Origin: an uncultured Eubacteriales bacterium | GTDB taxonomy: Bacteria; Bacillota; Clostridia; Oscillospirales; Oscillospiraceae | Assembly: GCA_900317905.1 (NCBI GenBank) | Contig: ONIN01000003.1 | Location: 1 to 64,000 of the forward strand | DNA: 64,000 nucleotides | Direction of reading: 5' to 3' | Part shown: positions 48,239 through 56,710 of the stretch, in pieces | How positions within the stretch are numbered: the first letter of the stretch is position 1 | Layout: each line of letters opens with the position of its first letter | Notes under the pieces: generated by a model | The model's database searches: none | Seen by the model: only the letters and a program-made list of their open reading frames with translations | Told to the model about the DNA's origin: nothing | Translations under genes and position numbers: made by a program

Positions 48239-49372
48239 ATGATCTATCTCGACAACGCCGCCACCACGCGGGTCTGCCCCGAGGCAGCCGCCGCAGCGGC
48301 GGAAATGATGACGAACAACTTTGGAAATCCCAGTGCCACCTACAAGCTGGGGCGCGAGGCGAAGGCCGCCGTGGATGAGGCCAGAGGGAAGATCGCCAAG
48401 GCCCTCGGCTGCAAGCCCAACGAGGTCTTTTTCACCGCCTGCGGCTCTGAGGGCGACAACTGGGCCCTGTTCTCCGGGGCGGAAAAAATGCGGCATTCCG
48501 GAAAGCACATCATCAGCTCCGTGCTGGAGCATGACGCCATTCGGAAAAGCCTGGACAAGCTGGAAAAGCTGGGTTATGAGATTACTCGTTTAAAACCAGA
48601 CGAAACCGGGAACATCACCCCGGAGATGATCTCAGATGCCCTGAGAGAGAACACGATCCTGGTCTCCCTGATGCTGGTGAACAACGAGACCGGCGCCGTC
48701 ACAGACATCGCCGGGGTGGCCCGGGTTCTGAAAGCAAAAAACAGCCGGGCGCTGCTGCACACCGACGCGGTGCAGGGCTTTTTGAAAGTCCCCTTCCGCT
48801 GCGACAGGCTGGGCGCCGATCTGGTCACCGTCAGCGGCCACAAGATCCACGCGCCCAAGGGCGTCGGCGCCCTCTACATCCGAAGTGGCTTGAAGCTGCC
48901 GCCCTATCTCCACGGCGGCGGCCAGGAGCAGGGCATCCGTGCCGGCACCGAGGCGACGCCGCAGATCGCTGCCTTCGGCGTTGCGGCGGAACTGGGCTTC
49001 CGGCAGATGCAGGAGGCCACCAAGCGAATGGCCGAGCTGCGCAGTCACGCCATCGAGCGCCTCACTTCCGAGCTGGACCCCATCCAGATCATTCCCGGCG
49101 GCGCGCCCCACATTCTCAGCATTTCCCTCCCCGGCTACCGCAGCGAGGTCCTGATGAACTTCCTGGAGGCCAGAGAAATTTATACCTCCAGAAGCTCCGC
49201 CTGCAAAAAGGGCGGGCGGAGCCATGTTCTGGAGGGGATGGGCCTGCCGCCGAAGGTCATCGACGGGGCTTTGCGCGTGAGCTTCTCCCGGTTCACCACC
49301 CTGGAGGAGGTCGACGCCTTCTGTGACGCGCTCAAAGACGCGCAGAAATCACTTTTTCCCAGTCTTGGCTGA
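48239..49372 (+). CDS. Cysteine desulfurase (NifS/IscS family)
   Basis: A 377-residue PLP enzyme providing sulfur for clusters or tRNA thiolation. Starts MIYLDNAATT; lysine in TVSGHKIHAPKGVGALYI binds PLP; the catalytic cysteine is in TSRSSACKKGGRSHVLEGM, a group II-like segment with a short loop. Next to mtaB and convergent with the AI-2E gene, overlapping its 3' end by 24 bases. No iscU or thiI in the window; role may be general. Confidence 0.94.
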   Translation: MIYLDNAATTRVCPEAAAAAAEMMTNNFGNPSATYKLGREAKAAVDEARGKIAKALGCKPNEVFFTACGSEGDNWALFSGAEKMRHSGKHIISSVLEHDAIRKSLDKLEKLGYEITRLKPDETGNITPEMISDALRENTILVSLMLVNNETGAVTDIAGVARVLKAKNSRALLHTDAVQGFLKVPFRCDRLGADLVTVSGHKIHAPKGVGALYIRSGLKLPPYLHGGGQEQGIRAGTEATPQIAAFGVAAELGFRQMQEATKRMAELRSHAIERLTSELDPIQIIPGGAPHILSISLPGYRSEVLMNFLEAREIYTSRSSACKKGGRSHVLEGMGLPPKVIDGALRVSFSRFTTLEEVDAFCDALKDAQKSLFPSLG

Positions 49373-50638
49373 GGTGAGGATGGTCTCCGACTCCGGAGTG
49401 ACCCGCTTGACGGGCTTCTTCGACTCCGGGTCAATGTGATCCAGATTTTTATAGTCCGCGGTCTCCGTATGGAGGCCGCGTTTTCTCAGGCCGCGATCCA
49501 CCAGCCTGTCGATGCCGTTGTAGATCACCGCGAACACCGGCACCGCCAGCAGCATGCCCAGCACGCCGAAGAGACCGCCGCCCAGAAGGATAGCGAACAC
49601 CACCCAGAAGCCGTTGATGCCGATGGAACTGCCCAGGATCTTCGGCCCGATGATGTTGCCGTCCACCTGCTGCAGCACGATGACGAAGCCCAGGAAGATC
49701 AGCGCCTTCATGGGGCTCACCAGGAAAATCAGCAGCAGCGGCGGCACCGCGCCGATGATGGGGCCGAACACCGGGATCAGGTTCGTCACGCCGATGATGA
49801 CGCTGACCAGCGCCACATAGGGCATTTTCAGGATCGTGCAGCCGATATAGCAGATCACGCCGATGATCAGCGAGTCGATGATCTTGCCGGTGATGAAGCC
49901 GTTGAAGGTGGTGTCGGTGAAGTCCACCGCCCGCATGATGCCCTCGGCATGGCGGATGCTGAAGAGGCTGTAGAGGATCTTCTTGCATCTGGCGCCCAGA
50001 ACCTCCACGTTGAACAGCACGTAGCAGGCCACCACGAAGCCGATCAGGACATCCAGAACGCCCCGCAGCACCTGATAGACGCCGGTGGTCACGTTGGTGA
50101 CGATGGTGCTCAGGTTGGGCATCAGCTCCGAGCGGATCCAGCCGATCAGAGAATCGGAGACGTCGCCGGTGGTCTGGATGATGGCCTGCTCCAGCTCCGG
50201 CTTGTCCTCAAAGAGCTTTTCGATCCAGGTAGTGGCGGACTCGACGTATTCCGGCGCGTTGGTGACGATGTTTTCGATGCTGGTGTAGACCTGCGGGATG
50301 ATGATCCAGAGCAGGACGCCGATGAACAGCAGCGCCAGCACGATACTCAGCATGACGCTGAGGGTCCGGGCCATTTTGGTGTTGTCTTTTTTCTTTCTTC
50401 TCCGATCCAGCCAGGGACGGAAGCCCTTCTGCTCAAAATAGCGGGTCATAGGCCACAGCAGATAGGAGATGACCAGGCCCCAGATCACCGGGCTTAAGTA
50501 GCCCAGGACCTTGGAGACCGCTTCGATCACCACGCCGCCCCGCATCAGCAGCAGGTAGAACACAATGGAGGCCGCGATCACGAAAAAGGCGGTGACGCCC
50601 CATTTGAAGTATTCACTTCTTTCCCAGAATCGCTTCAC
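49349..50638 (-). CDS. AI-2E family transporter
   Basis: A 429-residue membrane protein with eight predicted helices and a long extracellular helical segment (TSIENIVTNAPEYVES...), the AI-2E/UPF0118 layout. The sequence FGPIIGAVPPLLLIFLVSP and GNIIGPKILGSSIGI is the conserved C-terminal part. Members include the E. coli AI-2 exporter TqsA and Na+/H+ antiporters; the substrate cannot be stated. Start taken at the GTG at 50638, with AAGGAGGG seven bases before; a frame to 50692 begins inside that site. The basic acidic-tail C-terminus overlaps the desulfurase gene. Confidence 0.88.
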   Translation of the reverse strand: MKRFWERSEYFKWGVTAFFVIAASIVFYLLLMRGGVVIEAVSKVLGYLSPVIWGLVISYLLWPMTRYFEQKGFRPWLDRRRKKKDNTKMARTLSVMLSIVLALLFIGVLLWIIIPQVYTSIENIVTNAPEYVESATTWIEKLFEDKPELEQAIIQTTGDVSDSLIGWIRSELMPNLSTIVTNVTTGVYQVLRGVLDVLIGFVVACYVLFNVEVLGARCKKILYSLFSIRHAEGIMRAVDFTDTTFNGFITGKIIDSLIIGVICYIGCTILKMPYVALVSVIIGVTNLIPVFGPIIGAVPPLLLIFLVSPMKALIFLGFVIVLQQVDGNIIGPKILGSSIGINGFWVVFAILLGGGLFGVLGMLLAVPVFAVIYNGIDRLVDRGLRKRGLHTETADYKNLDHIDPESKKPVKRVTPESETILTSAKTGKK

Positions 50639-50771
50639 GGAGCGTCCCTCCTTTTCCATGTTTTTCTTTATTGTACTCTTTTTTTCGTCCATCCGTCAAC
50701 CGGAAAACGCATCTTTCTTCCCGCCGCGGCATAAGCTTCTTCGAAAAGCTTGTGAAAAGGAGACGAAAAAT

Positions 50772-51899
50772 ATGCGAAGAATTCTCGCCGGGCTCCTGAT
50801 TGCCGTATTGCTGGCGCCCAGCGCCGTGGCCGTCCGCGCCGCCGAGACCGAGGCGCTGGACTTGAGCGCCGATTCCGCCGTTTTGATGGAGCAGAGCACC
50901 GGGACCCTGCTCTATGAAAAGGACGCCCACACCCGAAGAGCCCCCGCCAGCGTCACCAAGGTGATGACCCTGCTGCTGATTGCCGAGGCGATCGAGCGCG
51001 GCAGTCTCACGCTCCAGGACACGGTGACCGCCTCCGAGGCAGCGGCCTCCATGGGCGGCAGCCAGATCTGGCTGGAGGCCGGCGAGACCATGACCGTGGA
51101 CGAGATGATCAAGTGCATCGCCGTGGTCTCCGCCAACGACTGCGCCGTGGCCATGGCGGAGAAGTTGGCGGGCTCCGAGCAGGTCTTCGTCCAGAAGATG
51201 AACGACCGGGCCAAGGAGTTGGGCATGACAGATACACATTATGTAAACTGCACCGGCCTCACCGACGACCCGGAGCACTATACCAGCGCCTATGACGTGG
51301 CGTTAGTGAGCCGGGCGCTTTTGAGCCACGACTGGATCCAGGACTACACCACCGTCTGGATGGATGAGGTGCGCGGCGGAGAATTCACGCTGACCAACAC
51401 CAACCGGCTGGTGCGGAGCTTCGACGGGGCCACTGGACTGAAAACCGGCTTCACCCAGGAGGCAATGTACTGTCTTTCTGCCAGCGCGGAGCGGGAGGGC
51501 ATCGGCTTCATCGCCGTGGTGCTCCACGCACCCAGCTCCGATCAGCGGTTTGCCGACGCGGCGGCGCTCTTGAACTACGGGTTTTCCGCCTATACCCTCT
51601 GGTCGGCTGAGAAAAACGTGGCACTACCGCCGGTGCGGGTGAATCTCGGAGAAAAAGACAGCGTGCAGCCCATCTGCGACGGAGATTCGGTACTGCTGGA
51701 CAAGGACGGCGGCCCGGCGGATTACGAGCTGCTGCTCCCGGATTCCGTGGAAGCGCCGGTGCAGGCCGGGGATCTGCTCGGCACCCTGAAGGTCTTAAAC
51801 GACACCGGCACCGCGGCGGAGATCCGACTGCTGGCCTCTGAAAATGTCCAAAGGCTGACAGTCTGGCAGCTCTGGGGCAAGCTGCTGGAGAAAGTTTGA
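50772..51899 (+). CDS. dacF: D-alanyl-D-alanine carboxypeptidase (DacF-like)
   Basis: A 375-residue exported enzyme. Signal peptide about 1-23, SVTK (S60-K63), SAN in VVSANDCAVAM, KTG in GLKTGFTQEAM. A beta-rich second domain and a helical end (VQRLTVWQLWGKLLEKV) that is amphipathic and probably anchors it to the membrane outer face. It is the second such paralogue in the window, besides dacB at 22.7 kb; this one is not in a sporulation operon. Starts ATG 50772 after AAAAGGAGACG. No terminator, only repeat element C, follows. Confidence 0.93.
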   Translation: MRRILAGLLIAVLLAPSAVAVRAAETEALDLSADSAVLMEQSTGTLLYEKDAHTRRAPASVTKVMTLLLIAEAIERGSLTLQDTVTASEAAASMGGSQIWLEAGETMTVDEMIKCIAVVSANDCAVAMAEKLAGSEQVFVQKMNDRAKELGMTDTHYVNCTGLTDDPEHYTSAYDVALVSRALLSHDWIQDYTTVWMDEVRGGEFTLTNTNRLVRSFDGATGLKTGFTQEAMYCLSASAEREGIGFIAVVLHAPSSDQRFADAAALLNYGFSAYTLWSAEKNVALPPVRVNLGEKDSVQPICDGDSVLLDKDGGPADYELLLPDSVEAPVQAGDLLGTLKVLNDTGTAAEIRLLASENVQRLTVWQLWGKLLEKV

Positions 51900-51928
51900 T
51901 CCGTGCGGAGTGTGGAGTTGAGGGATTT

Positions 51929-52246
51929 CAAATTATAGTTTATCGGGGAGTTGCCTTTTGCAACGAACTAAAATAGAATGTCATTGCGAGGAGCGCAGCG
52001 ACGTGGCAATCTCTGTGTCAGCACTTAGAATAATTCCGGTGTAATAGATATAGAAAACGTAGTTCCTTCAATATCTTTCAGGCTTCGTAAAATGATACCT
52101 TCTGCCGCGGAGATTGCCACACCATACGTGACACCCCAAATCTCTGATTTGGTCGGTGGAACTTATGCGTTAGCTGTGTGCGCACTGGTTCGCAATAACA
52201 CGATTTAAGTCTGGTGCAAGTATCGGCTCGCTAAACTCCAACTTGA
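51929..52246. repeat. Intergenic repeat element C (TCATTGCGA inner repeat)
   Basis: Outer ends CAAATTATAGTTTATCGGGG (left, 51929-51948) and GCTAAACTCCAACTTGAA (right) are imperfect inverted copies of those of A, B, D and F. Inside, 51978-52201 is bounded by TGTCATTGCGA and TCGCAATAACA, and contains a 67-base core (52112-52178) that is nearly identical to the one in element A. The core hairpin CCAAATC-TCT-GATTTGG differs from A in the loop and has a CT/TC change just after the stem. No coding capacity; fills the 51900-52300 gap. Confidence 0.8.
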
Positions 52247-52249
52247 ATC

Positions 52250-52287
52250 CACAGAAAAACCCTCCCGGGTGATGATCCGGGAGGGTT
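52250..52287 (-). terminator. Terminator of the nucleoside ABC operon
   Basis: AACCCTCCCGG stem with an eight-base loop, followed on the minus strand by TTTTTCTG. Confidence 0.92.
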
Positions 52288-52299
52288 CGCAGCTTATGC

Positions 52300-53241
52300 T
52301 TATCTGCTTCCCTTGTCGTAGGGGATGCCCTCGGCTTTGGGGGCTCTCGACTGGCCGGAGGTAAAGGCCAGCACGATCAGGGAGATGATGTAGGGCAGCA
52401 TGTTGTACACGCCGCTGGGGATGTTCAGGGCAGCCAGGAAGTCGAAGCCGGAATAGACGTTCGACAGGGCGCGGAACATACCGAACAGCAATGCCGCCCA
52501 GGCGATGTGCTTGGGTTTCCACTGGCCGAAGATCATGACGGCCAGGGCCAGGAAGCCGAAGCCCGCGACGCCGTTTTCAAACTTCCACTGGCTGACGCCG
52601 GCGGTGATGTACACCAGTCCGCCGAGGCCGCCCAGAGCGCCGGAGATCAGCACGCCCGCCCAGCGCATCTTGTAGACGTTGACGCCCACGGAGGCCGCCG
52701 CCTGGGGATGCTCGCCGCAGGCCATGAGCCGGAGGCCGAAGCGGGTCCGGTAGAGCAGGAACGCCACGCCGATCAGCGCCAGCGCCGCAATGAGCATGAA
52801 CCAGTTGAACTCAAAGCCGCCCAGATTCACCAGGAAGGCCTTCTTCTGCCAGATGTACTGGATCTCAGAGCTGACATTGTCGGGGTTCTCGGCGGAGTTG
52901 ATGGCCTTGACGATGACCGTGGCCGCGGCGACGCCCATCATGTTCAGGGCAGTGCCGACGATGGTCTGGTCCGCTTTGAAGTTGATGCAGCTGACCGCCA
53001 AAAGGCTCGAGTAGATCACGCCCGCCAGCACGGCCACCAGAATGGTCAGCACGATGACCACGAAGGGGCTGGCGCTCTGGGGCATGTACTTCATCATCAG
53101 TGCGCCGCCCAGGGCGCCGACGACCATGATGCCCTCCAGGCCCAGGTTGATGACGCCGGAGTGCTCCGAGATGCAGCCGCCCAGGGCCACCAGACTCAGA
53201 ACCGACGCGAAGATCAAAGTGTATTGCAGCAGCAGGATCAT
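52300..53241 (-). CDS. ABC transporter permease (nucleoside type, second subunit)
   Basis: A 313-residue permease with eight hydrophobic helices; begins with LVALGGCISEHSGVINLGLEGIM, the signature of the YufQ/NupQ group in BMP-dependent nucleoside importers (BPD_transp_2). ACGEHPQAAASVGVNV is the cytoplasmic coupling loop. Overlaps its partner permease by four bases. Last gene of a three-gene operon. Confidence 0.93.
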   Translation of the reverse strand: MILLLQYTLIFASVLSLVALGGCISEHSGVINLGLEGIMVVGALGGALMMKYMPQSASPFVVIVLTILVAVLAGVIYSSLLAVSCINFKADQTIVGTALNMMGVAAATVIVKAINSAENPDNVSSEIQYIWQKKAFLVNLGGFEFNWFMLIAALALIGVAFLLYRTRFGLRLMACGEHPQAAASVGVNVYKMRWAGVLISGALGGLGGLVYITAGVSQWKFENGVAGFGFLALAVMIFGQWKPKHIAWAALLFGMFRALSNVYSGFDFLAALNIPSGVYNMLPYIISLIVLAFTSGQSRAPKAEGIPYDKGSR

Positions 53242-54407
53242 TTCGCGTCACCTCCTTCCGGTTTTTCCCCATCCGGGGCCGGCTTGTCCGGCTCCTTGGG
53301 TTCCGGGGCGAAACGGGTGTCCTCCCGCTTCTGGCCGCGGCTGTTCATGAAGGTCTTGAAGAACAGCACGAAGCCGCAGAGGTAGATGATGATGGCGGAG
53401 ATCAGATCGGAGATCTGAGAGGAGTACAGGGTCTTGTCCACATAGCCGCCGCCGTTGGTGATGTGCTGGATGAAGAAGGAGCTCAGCAGCGAGCCGATGG
53501 GGTTCAGGCAGCCCAGGAAGGCCGCGGCGATGCCGTTGAAGCCCATACCCGGGACGCTGGACTGGGAGCAGCTCCACTCCTCGATACCGGTGAGATACAG
53601 CAGCGCCGCGCCCAGACCGGCCAGACCGCCGCCGATGATCAGGGTCACGATGATGTTGCGCTTTTCCTTCATGCCGGCGTACTTGGCGGCGTTCTTGTTG
53701 TTGCCGGTGGCCCGCAGCTCATAGCCGAACTGGGTCCGCTCCAGAATCACGTAGATCACAATGGCGGCGATGATGGCCAGCGGGATGCCGATGGTGACAT
53801 ACTGGTTGTTGCCGAAGAGCTTGTCCAGACCCGCAGAGGGCATGATGGCCTTGGGGTTGCCCGCGGCGATCTTGATGGTGTAGGGGCTGGTGGGCTCCTT
53901 GACGTTGGTGAGCAGGATGTTCACCAGATAGAGGCCGATCCAGTTGAGCATGATGCCGGAGATGACCTCGTTGACGTTGCAGTAGGCCTTCAGCAGACCG
54001 GAGATGCCGCCCAGCAGCATACCGGCGCAGACGGCGAGGAGCATGCAGGGCAGCCAGCCCCACTTCAGCGCCAGCGCGGCGTAGAGGCAGGCGCCCACAC
54101 CGGCCACATACTGACCGGCGGCGCCGATGTTGAACAGGCCCACCTTATAGGCAAACAGGATACTCAGCGAGCACATGACCAGCGGCGCGGTCTTGACCAG
54201 CGTGGAGCCGAAATACTTCATTCTGGCGGGGCCGGCGGGATAGAAGAAGAAGTTCTTCAAAACCGCGACGATGGCCTTCCACGCGCCTTCGGGATTGATC
54301 AAAAGCAGGACGATGTAGCCGAGGAACACGCCCAGGATCACGCAGATCAGGGAGCTTAAAAGCGACTGGAAGCCGTCCCGCTTCAGCAGCGGAGATTTGT
54401 TTTTCAT
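53238..54407 (-). CDS. ABC transporter permease (nucleoside type, first subunit)
   Basis: A 389-residue permease of the YufP/NupP group, longer than its partner by an N-terminal helix and an acidic, proline-rich C-terminal tail (KEPDKPAPDGEKPEGG). Conserved ATGNNKNAAKYAGMKEKRN coupling segment and FNIGAAGQYVAGVGA are visible. Coupled by four-base overlaps to both neighbours. Confidence 0.93.
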   Translation of the reverse strand: MKNKSPLLKRDGFQSLLSSLICVILGVFLGYIVLLLINPEGAWKAIVAVLKNFFFYPAGPARMKYFGSTLVKTAPLVMCSLSILFAYKVGLFNIGAAGQYVAGVGACLYAALALKWGWLPCMLLAVCAGMLLGGISGLLKAYCNVNEVISGIMLNWIGLYLVNILLTNVKEPTSPYTIKIAAGNPKAIMPSAGLDKLFGNNQYVTIGIPLAIIAAIVIYVILERTQFGYELRATGNNKNAAKYAGMKEKRNIIVTLIIGGGLAGLGAALLYLTGIEEWSCSQSSVPGMGFNGIAAAFLGCLNPIGSLLSSFFIQHITNGGGYVDKTLYSSQISDLISAIIIYLCGFVLFFKTFMNSRGQKREDTRFAPEPKEPDKPAPDGEKPEGGDAK

Positions 54408-55945
54408 TTCCCGGCCTCCTTTCGCTTGGCGCCGGCCATGTAGAGACCCAGCTCCTCCTGGGTGGTGGTCTTGGGATCCAGCTCGCCGACGATCTCGCCC
54501 TCATACATGACGAGGATGCGGTCAGGCACGTCCATGACCTCGTCCAGCTCCAGACTCACCAGCAGGCAGGCCTTGCCGGCGTCGCGCTGGGCGATCAGCT
54601 CCTTATGCACGCCCTCGATGGCGCCCACGTCCAGACCGCGGGTGGGCTGCACTGCCACCAGCAGATCGGGCTTCTTGTCGATCTCACGGGCGATGATGGC
54701 CTTCTGCTGGTTGCCGCCGGACATGCTGCGGGCGGTGGTGACGGCGCCCTGGCCGGAGCGGATGTCGTATTCTTCGATGAGGCGGTTGGCGTAGTCCCGG
54801 ATGGGGCCGCGCTTCAAAAAGCCCGCCTTGGTGGTAAATTCCGGGCTGAAGTAGGTCTGGAGGATCAGGTTGTACTCCAGCGAGTAGTCCAGCACCAGAC
54901 CGTGCTTGTGGCGATCCTCCGGGATGTGGCTCATGCCGGAGAGGGAGCGCTCGCGGATGGTGGCCTTGGTCAGATCCTTCCCCTTCAGCTTCACAGAGCC
55001 GGACTTCAGCGGCTCCAGACCGGTGATACCGTAGACCAGCTCGGTCTGGCCGTTGCCGTCGATGCCCGCGATGCAGACGATCTCGCCGGCGCGGACGTCG
55101 AAGCTCACATGCTTCACGGCGTCGTTCTTGTGGACCTTGGAGGCCACGGTCAGATCCCGCACCTCCAGCACCACGTCTCCGGGGGTGGCGGGCTTCTTCT
55201 CCACGTGGAAGTTGACGTTGCGGCCCACCATCATGGCAGACAGTGCCTCCGGCGTGGTGTCCTTGGTCTCCACGGTGCCGATGTACTTGCCCTTTCTCAA
55301 AACCGTGCAGCGGTCGGCCACGGCCATGATCTCCGCCAGCTTGTGGGAGATGAAGAGGATGCTCTTCCCCTCCGCCGCCAGATTCCGCATGATCTGCATC
55401 AGCTCGTCGATCTCCTGGGGCGTCAGCACCGCGGTGGGCTCGTCAAAAATCAGGATCTCGTTGTCGCGGTAGAGCATCTTCAGAATCTCGGTGCGCTGCT
55501 GCATACCCACGGTGATGTCCTCGATCAGGGCGTCGGGGTCGACCTGCAGACCGTATTTTTCCGAAAGCTCCATGACGCGCTTGCGGGCCACGTCTTTATG
55601 CAGAACGCCGCCCTTGCCGCAGGGCTCCACGCCGAGAATGATGTTGTCCAGAACCGTGAAGCACTCCACCAGCTTGAAGTGCTGGTGCACCATGCCGATG
55701 CCCAGATCGTTGGCGTCGTTGGGATTCTGGATCTTGACCTCTTTCCCGTCCTTTTTGATGATGCCCTCCTCCGGCTGGTACATGCCGAAGAGAACGCTCA
55801 TCAGCGTGGATTTGCCTGCGCCGTTTTCCCCCAGCAGGGCGTGGATCTCGCCCTTTTTCAGCTGGAGGGTAATGTTGTCGTTGGCGATGATGCCCGGGAA
55901 CACCTTCGTGATGTTCAGCATCTCAATCGCATATTCCTCCGCCAA
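54404..55945 (-). CDS. ABC transporter ATP-binding protein, double cassette (nucleoside type)
   Basis: A 513-residue protein with two ABC domains, as in YufO/NupO: first Walker A LGENGAGKST, signature VGMQQRTEIL, Walker B LIFDEPTAVL; the second is degenerate at Walker A (GIDGNGQTE), has MSGGNQQKAI and a modified Walker B (LLVAVQPTRGLD). Such imbalance is normal for the family. Start is a TTG at 55945, with AAGGAGGGGG four bases before. The gene for the BMP substrate lipoprotein, normally in front, is missing; upstream are only a promoter and repeat element D. Confidence 0.92.
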   Translation of the reverse strand: MAEEYAIEMLNITKVFPGIIANDNITLQLKKGEIHALLGENGAGKSTLMSVLFGMYQPEEGIIKKDGKEVKIQNPNDANDLGIGMVHQHFKLVECFTVLDNIILGVEPCGKGGVLHKDVARKRVMELSEKYGLQVDPDALIEDITVGMQQRTEILKMLYRDNEILIFDEPTAVLTPQEIDELMQIMRNLAAEGKSILFISHKLAEIMAVADRCTVLRKGKYIGTVETKDTTPEALSAMMVGRNVNFHVEKKPATPGDVVLEVRDLTVASKVHKNDAVKHVSFDVRAGEIVCIAGIDGNGQTELVYGITGLEPLKSGSVKLKGKDLTKATIRERSLSGMSHIPEDRHKHGLVLDYSLEYNLILQTYFSPEFTTKAGFLKRGPIRDYANRLIEEYDIRSGQGAVTTARSMSGGNQQKAIIAREIDKKPDLLVAVQPTRGLDVGAIEGVHKELIAQRDAGKACLLVSLELDEVMDVPDRILVMYEGEIVGELDPKTTTQEELGLYMAGAKRKEAGK

Positions 55946-55998
55946 GTTACCCCCTCCTTATCCAAGTGACAAATACGTACCATTTTCGCATTTTATTT

Positions 55999-56027
55999 AT
56001 CATACTATATTACCCAACAGATTTCAA
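55999..56027 (-). promoter_or_regulatory. Promoter of the nucleoside ABC operon
   Basis: Minus strand TTGAAA, 17 bases, TATGAT. Confidence 0.7.
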
Positions 56028-56079
56028 ATAAAATGTGAACAATTTTCCGAAAAAGTCAGGATTTCGCAGAGGGTGGGAG

Positions 56080-56280
56080 AAATTGGAGTTTGTCGGGGGA
56101 CTTGGATAGAATCCGTAGGGGCGATTCACGAATCGCCCGCTGGGAAGAAGTCGGACAACTGCCAGAAAAAATGAAGTTCTGACTGTGTCCAGCTCTGCTG
56201 CGACCGGGCGATTCGTGAATCGCCCCTACAAACAATATCGTAGTTTTCCAGTTTCCAACTCCCCGGTAAACTAGAATTTG
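56080..56280. repeat. Intergenic repeat element D (GTAGGGGCGATTC inner repeat)
   Basis: Outer ends AAATTGGAGTTTGTCGGGG and CCCCGGTAAACTAGAATTTG. Inner pair: 24-bp perfect inverted repeats beginning GTAGGGGCGATTC (56115-56138 and 56206-56229), each of which is itself a near-palindrome (GGGCGATTC-GT-GAATCGCCC). No frame. The 55946-56395 gap holds in addition the promoter above and a palindrome at 56311. Confidence 0.85.
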
Positions 56281-56310
56281 AATGTTACATTTTCAAGCTC
56301 TTTTACATTT

Positions 56311-56329
56311 ACATAATTTAATATTATGT
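56311..56329. promoter_or_regulatory. Palindrome downstream of ybjQ
   Basis: ACATAAT / ATTATGT with five-base centre TTAAT; same arms as the palindrome at 42940-42961. It is past the ybjQ stop codon, so it is not a normal promoter operator. A GC-rich inverted repeat AGGGCGG...CCGCCCT at 56351-56374 lies between them, without a T-run. Confidence 0.35.
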
Positions 56330-56395
56330 TTAGTACCATCTGTATGGTTGAGGGCGGCCCGGGTGGACCGCCCTGATGATGATATGCAATTACGA

Positions 56396-56710
56396 TCAGT
56401 CGAGGAATTTTACCGCCGTACCGTAGGCGATGACCTCGGCGGCGCCCTGCATGACCTGGGAGGATCCGTAGCGCACGCCTACGACGGCGTCGGCCTCCAG
56501 GGCCTCCGCCTCGTCCACCATGCGCTTGGTGGCGATCTGTCTTGCCTCGTTGAGCATCTCGGTGTAGCCGACGATCTCGCCGCCCACCAAGGTCTTCATG
56601 CCGGCCATGAAATCACGGCCCACGTTTTTGGTCTGCACCACAGTGCCCTTCACGATACCGAGGGCCTCGAAGGTTCTGCCGGGGATGGTGTCAATACTTA
56701 CGAGCTTCAT
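56396..56710 (-). CDS. YbjQ family protein
   Basis: A 104-residue protein of the YbjQ/UPF0145 group, an oligomeric alpha/beta fold of unknown function, sometimes called heavy-metal-binding. Has the family segment GRDFMAGMKTLVGGEIVGYTEMLNEAR and DAVVGVRYGSSQV. It starts inside the end of the MerR gene (20-base overlap), so it is translated together with it. In this context it might act with the membrane MerR regulator. Confidence 0.9.
   Translation of the reverse strand: MKLVSIDTIPGRTFEALGIVKGTVVQTKNVGRDFMAGMKTLVGGEIVGYTEMLNEARQIATKRMVDEAEALEADAVVGVRYGSSQVMQGAAEVIAYGTAVKFLD

Noticed and set aside
56351-56374. Terminator of ybjQ
   Set aside because: The AGGGCGG/CCGCCCT arms are good but no T-run follows on the minus strand.
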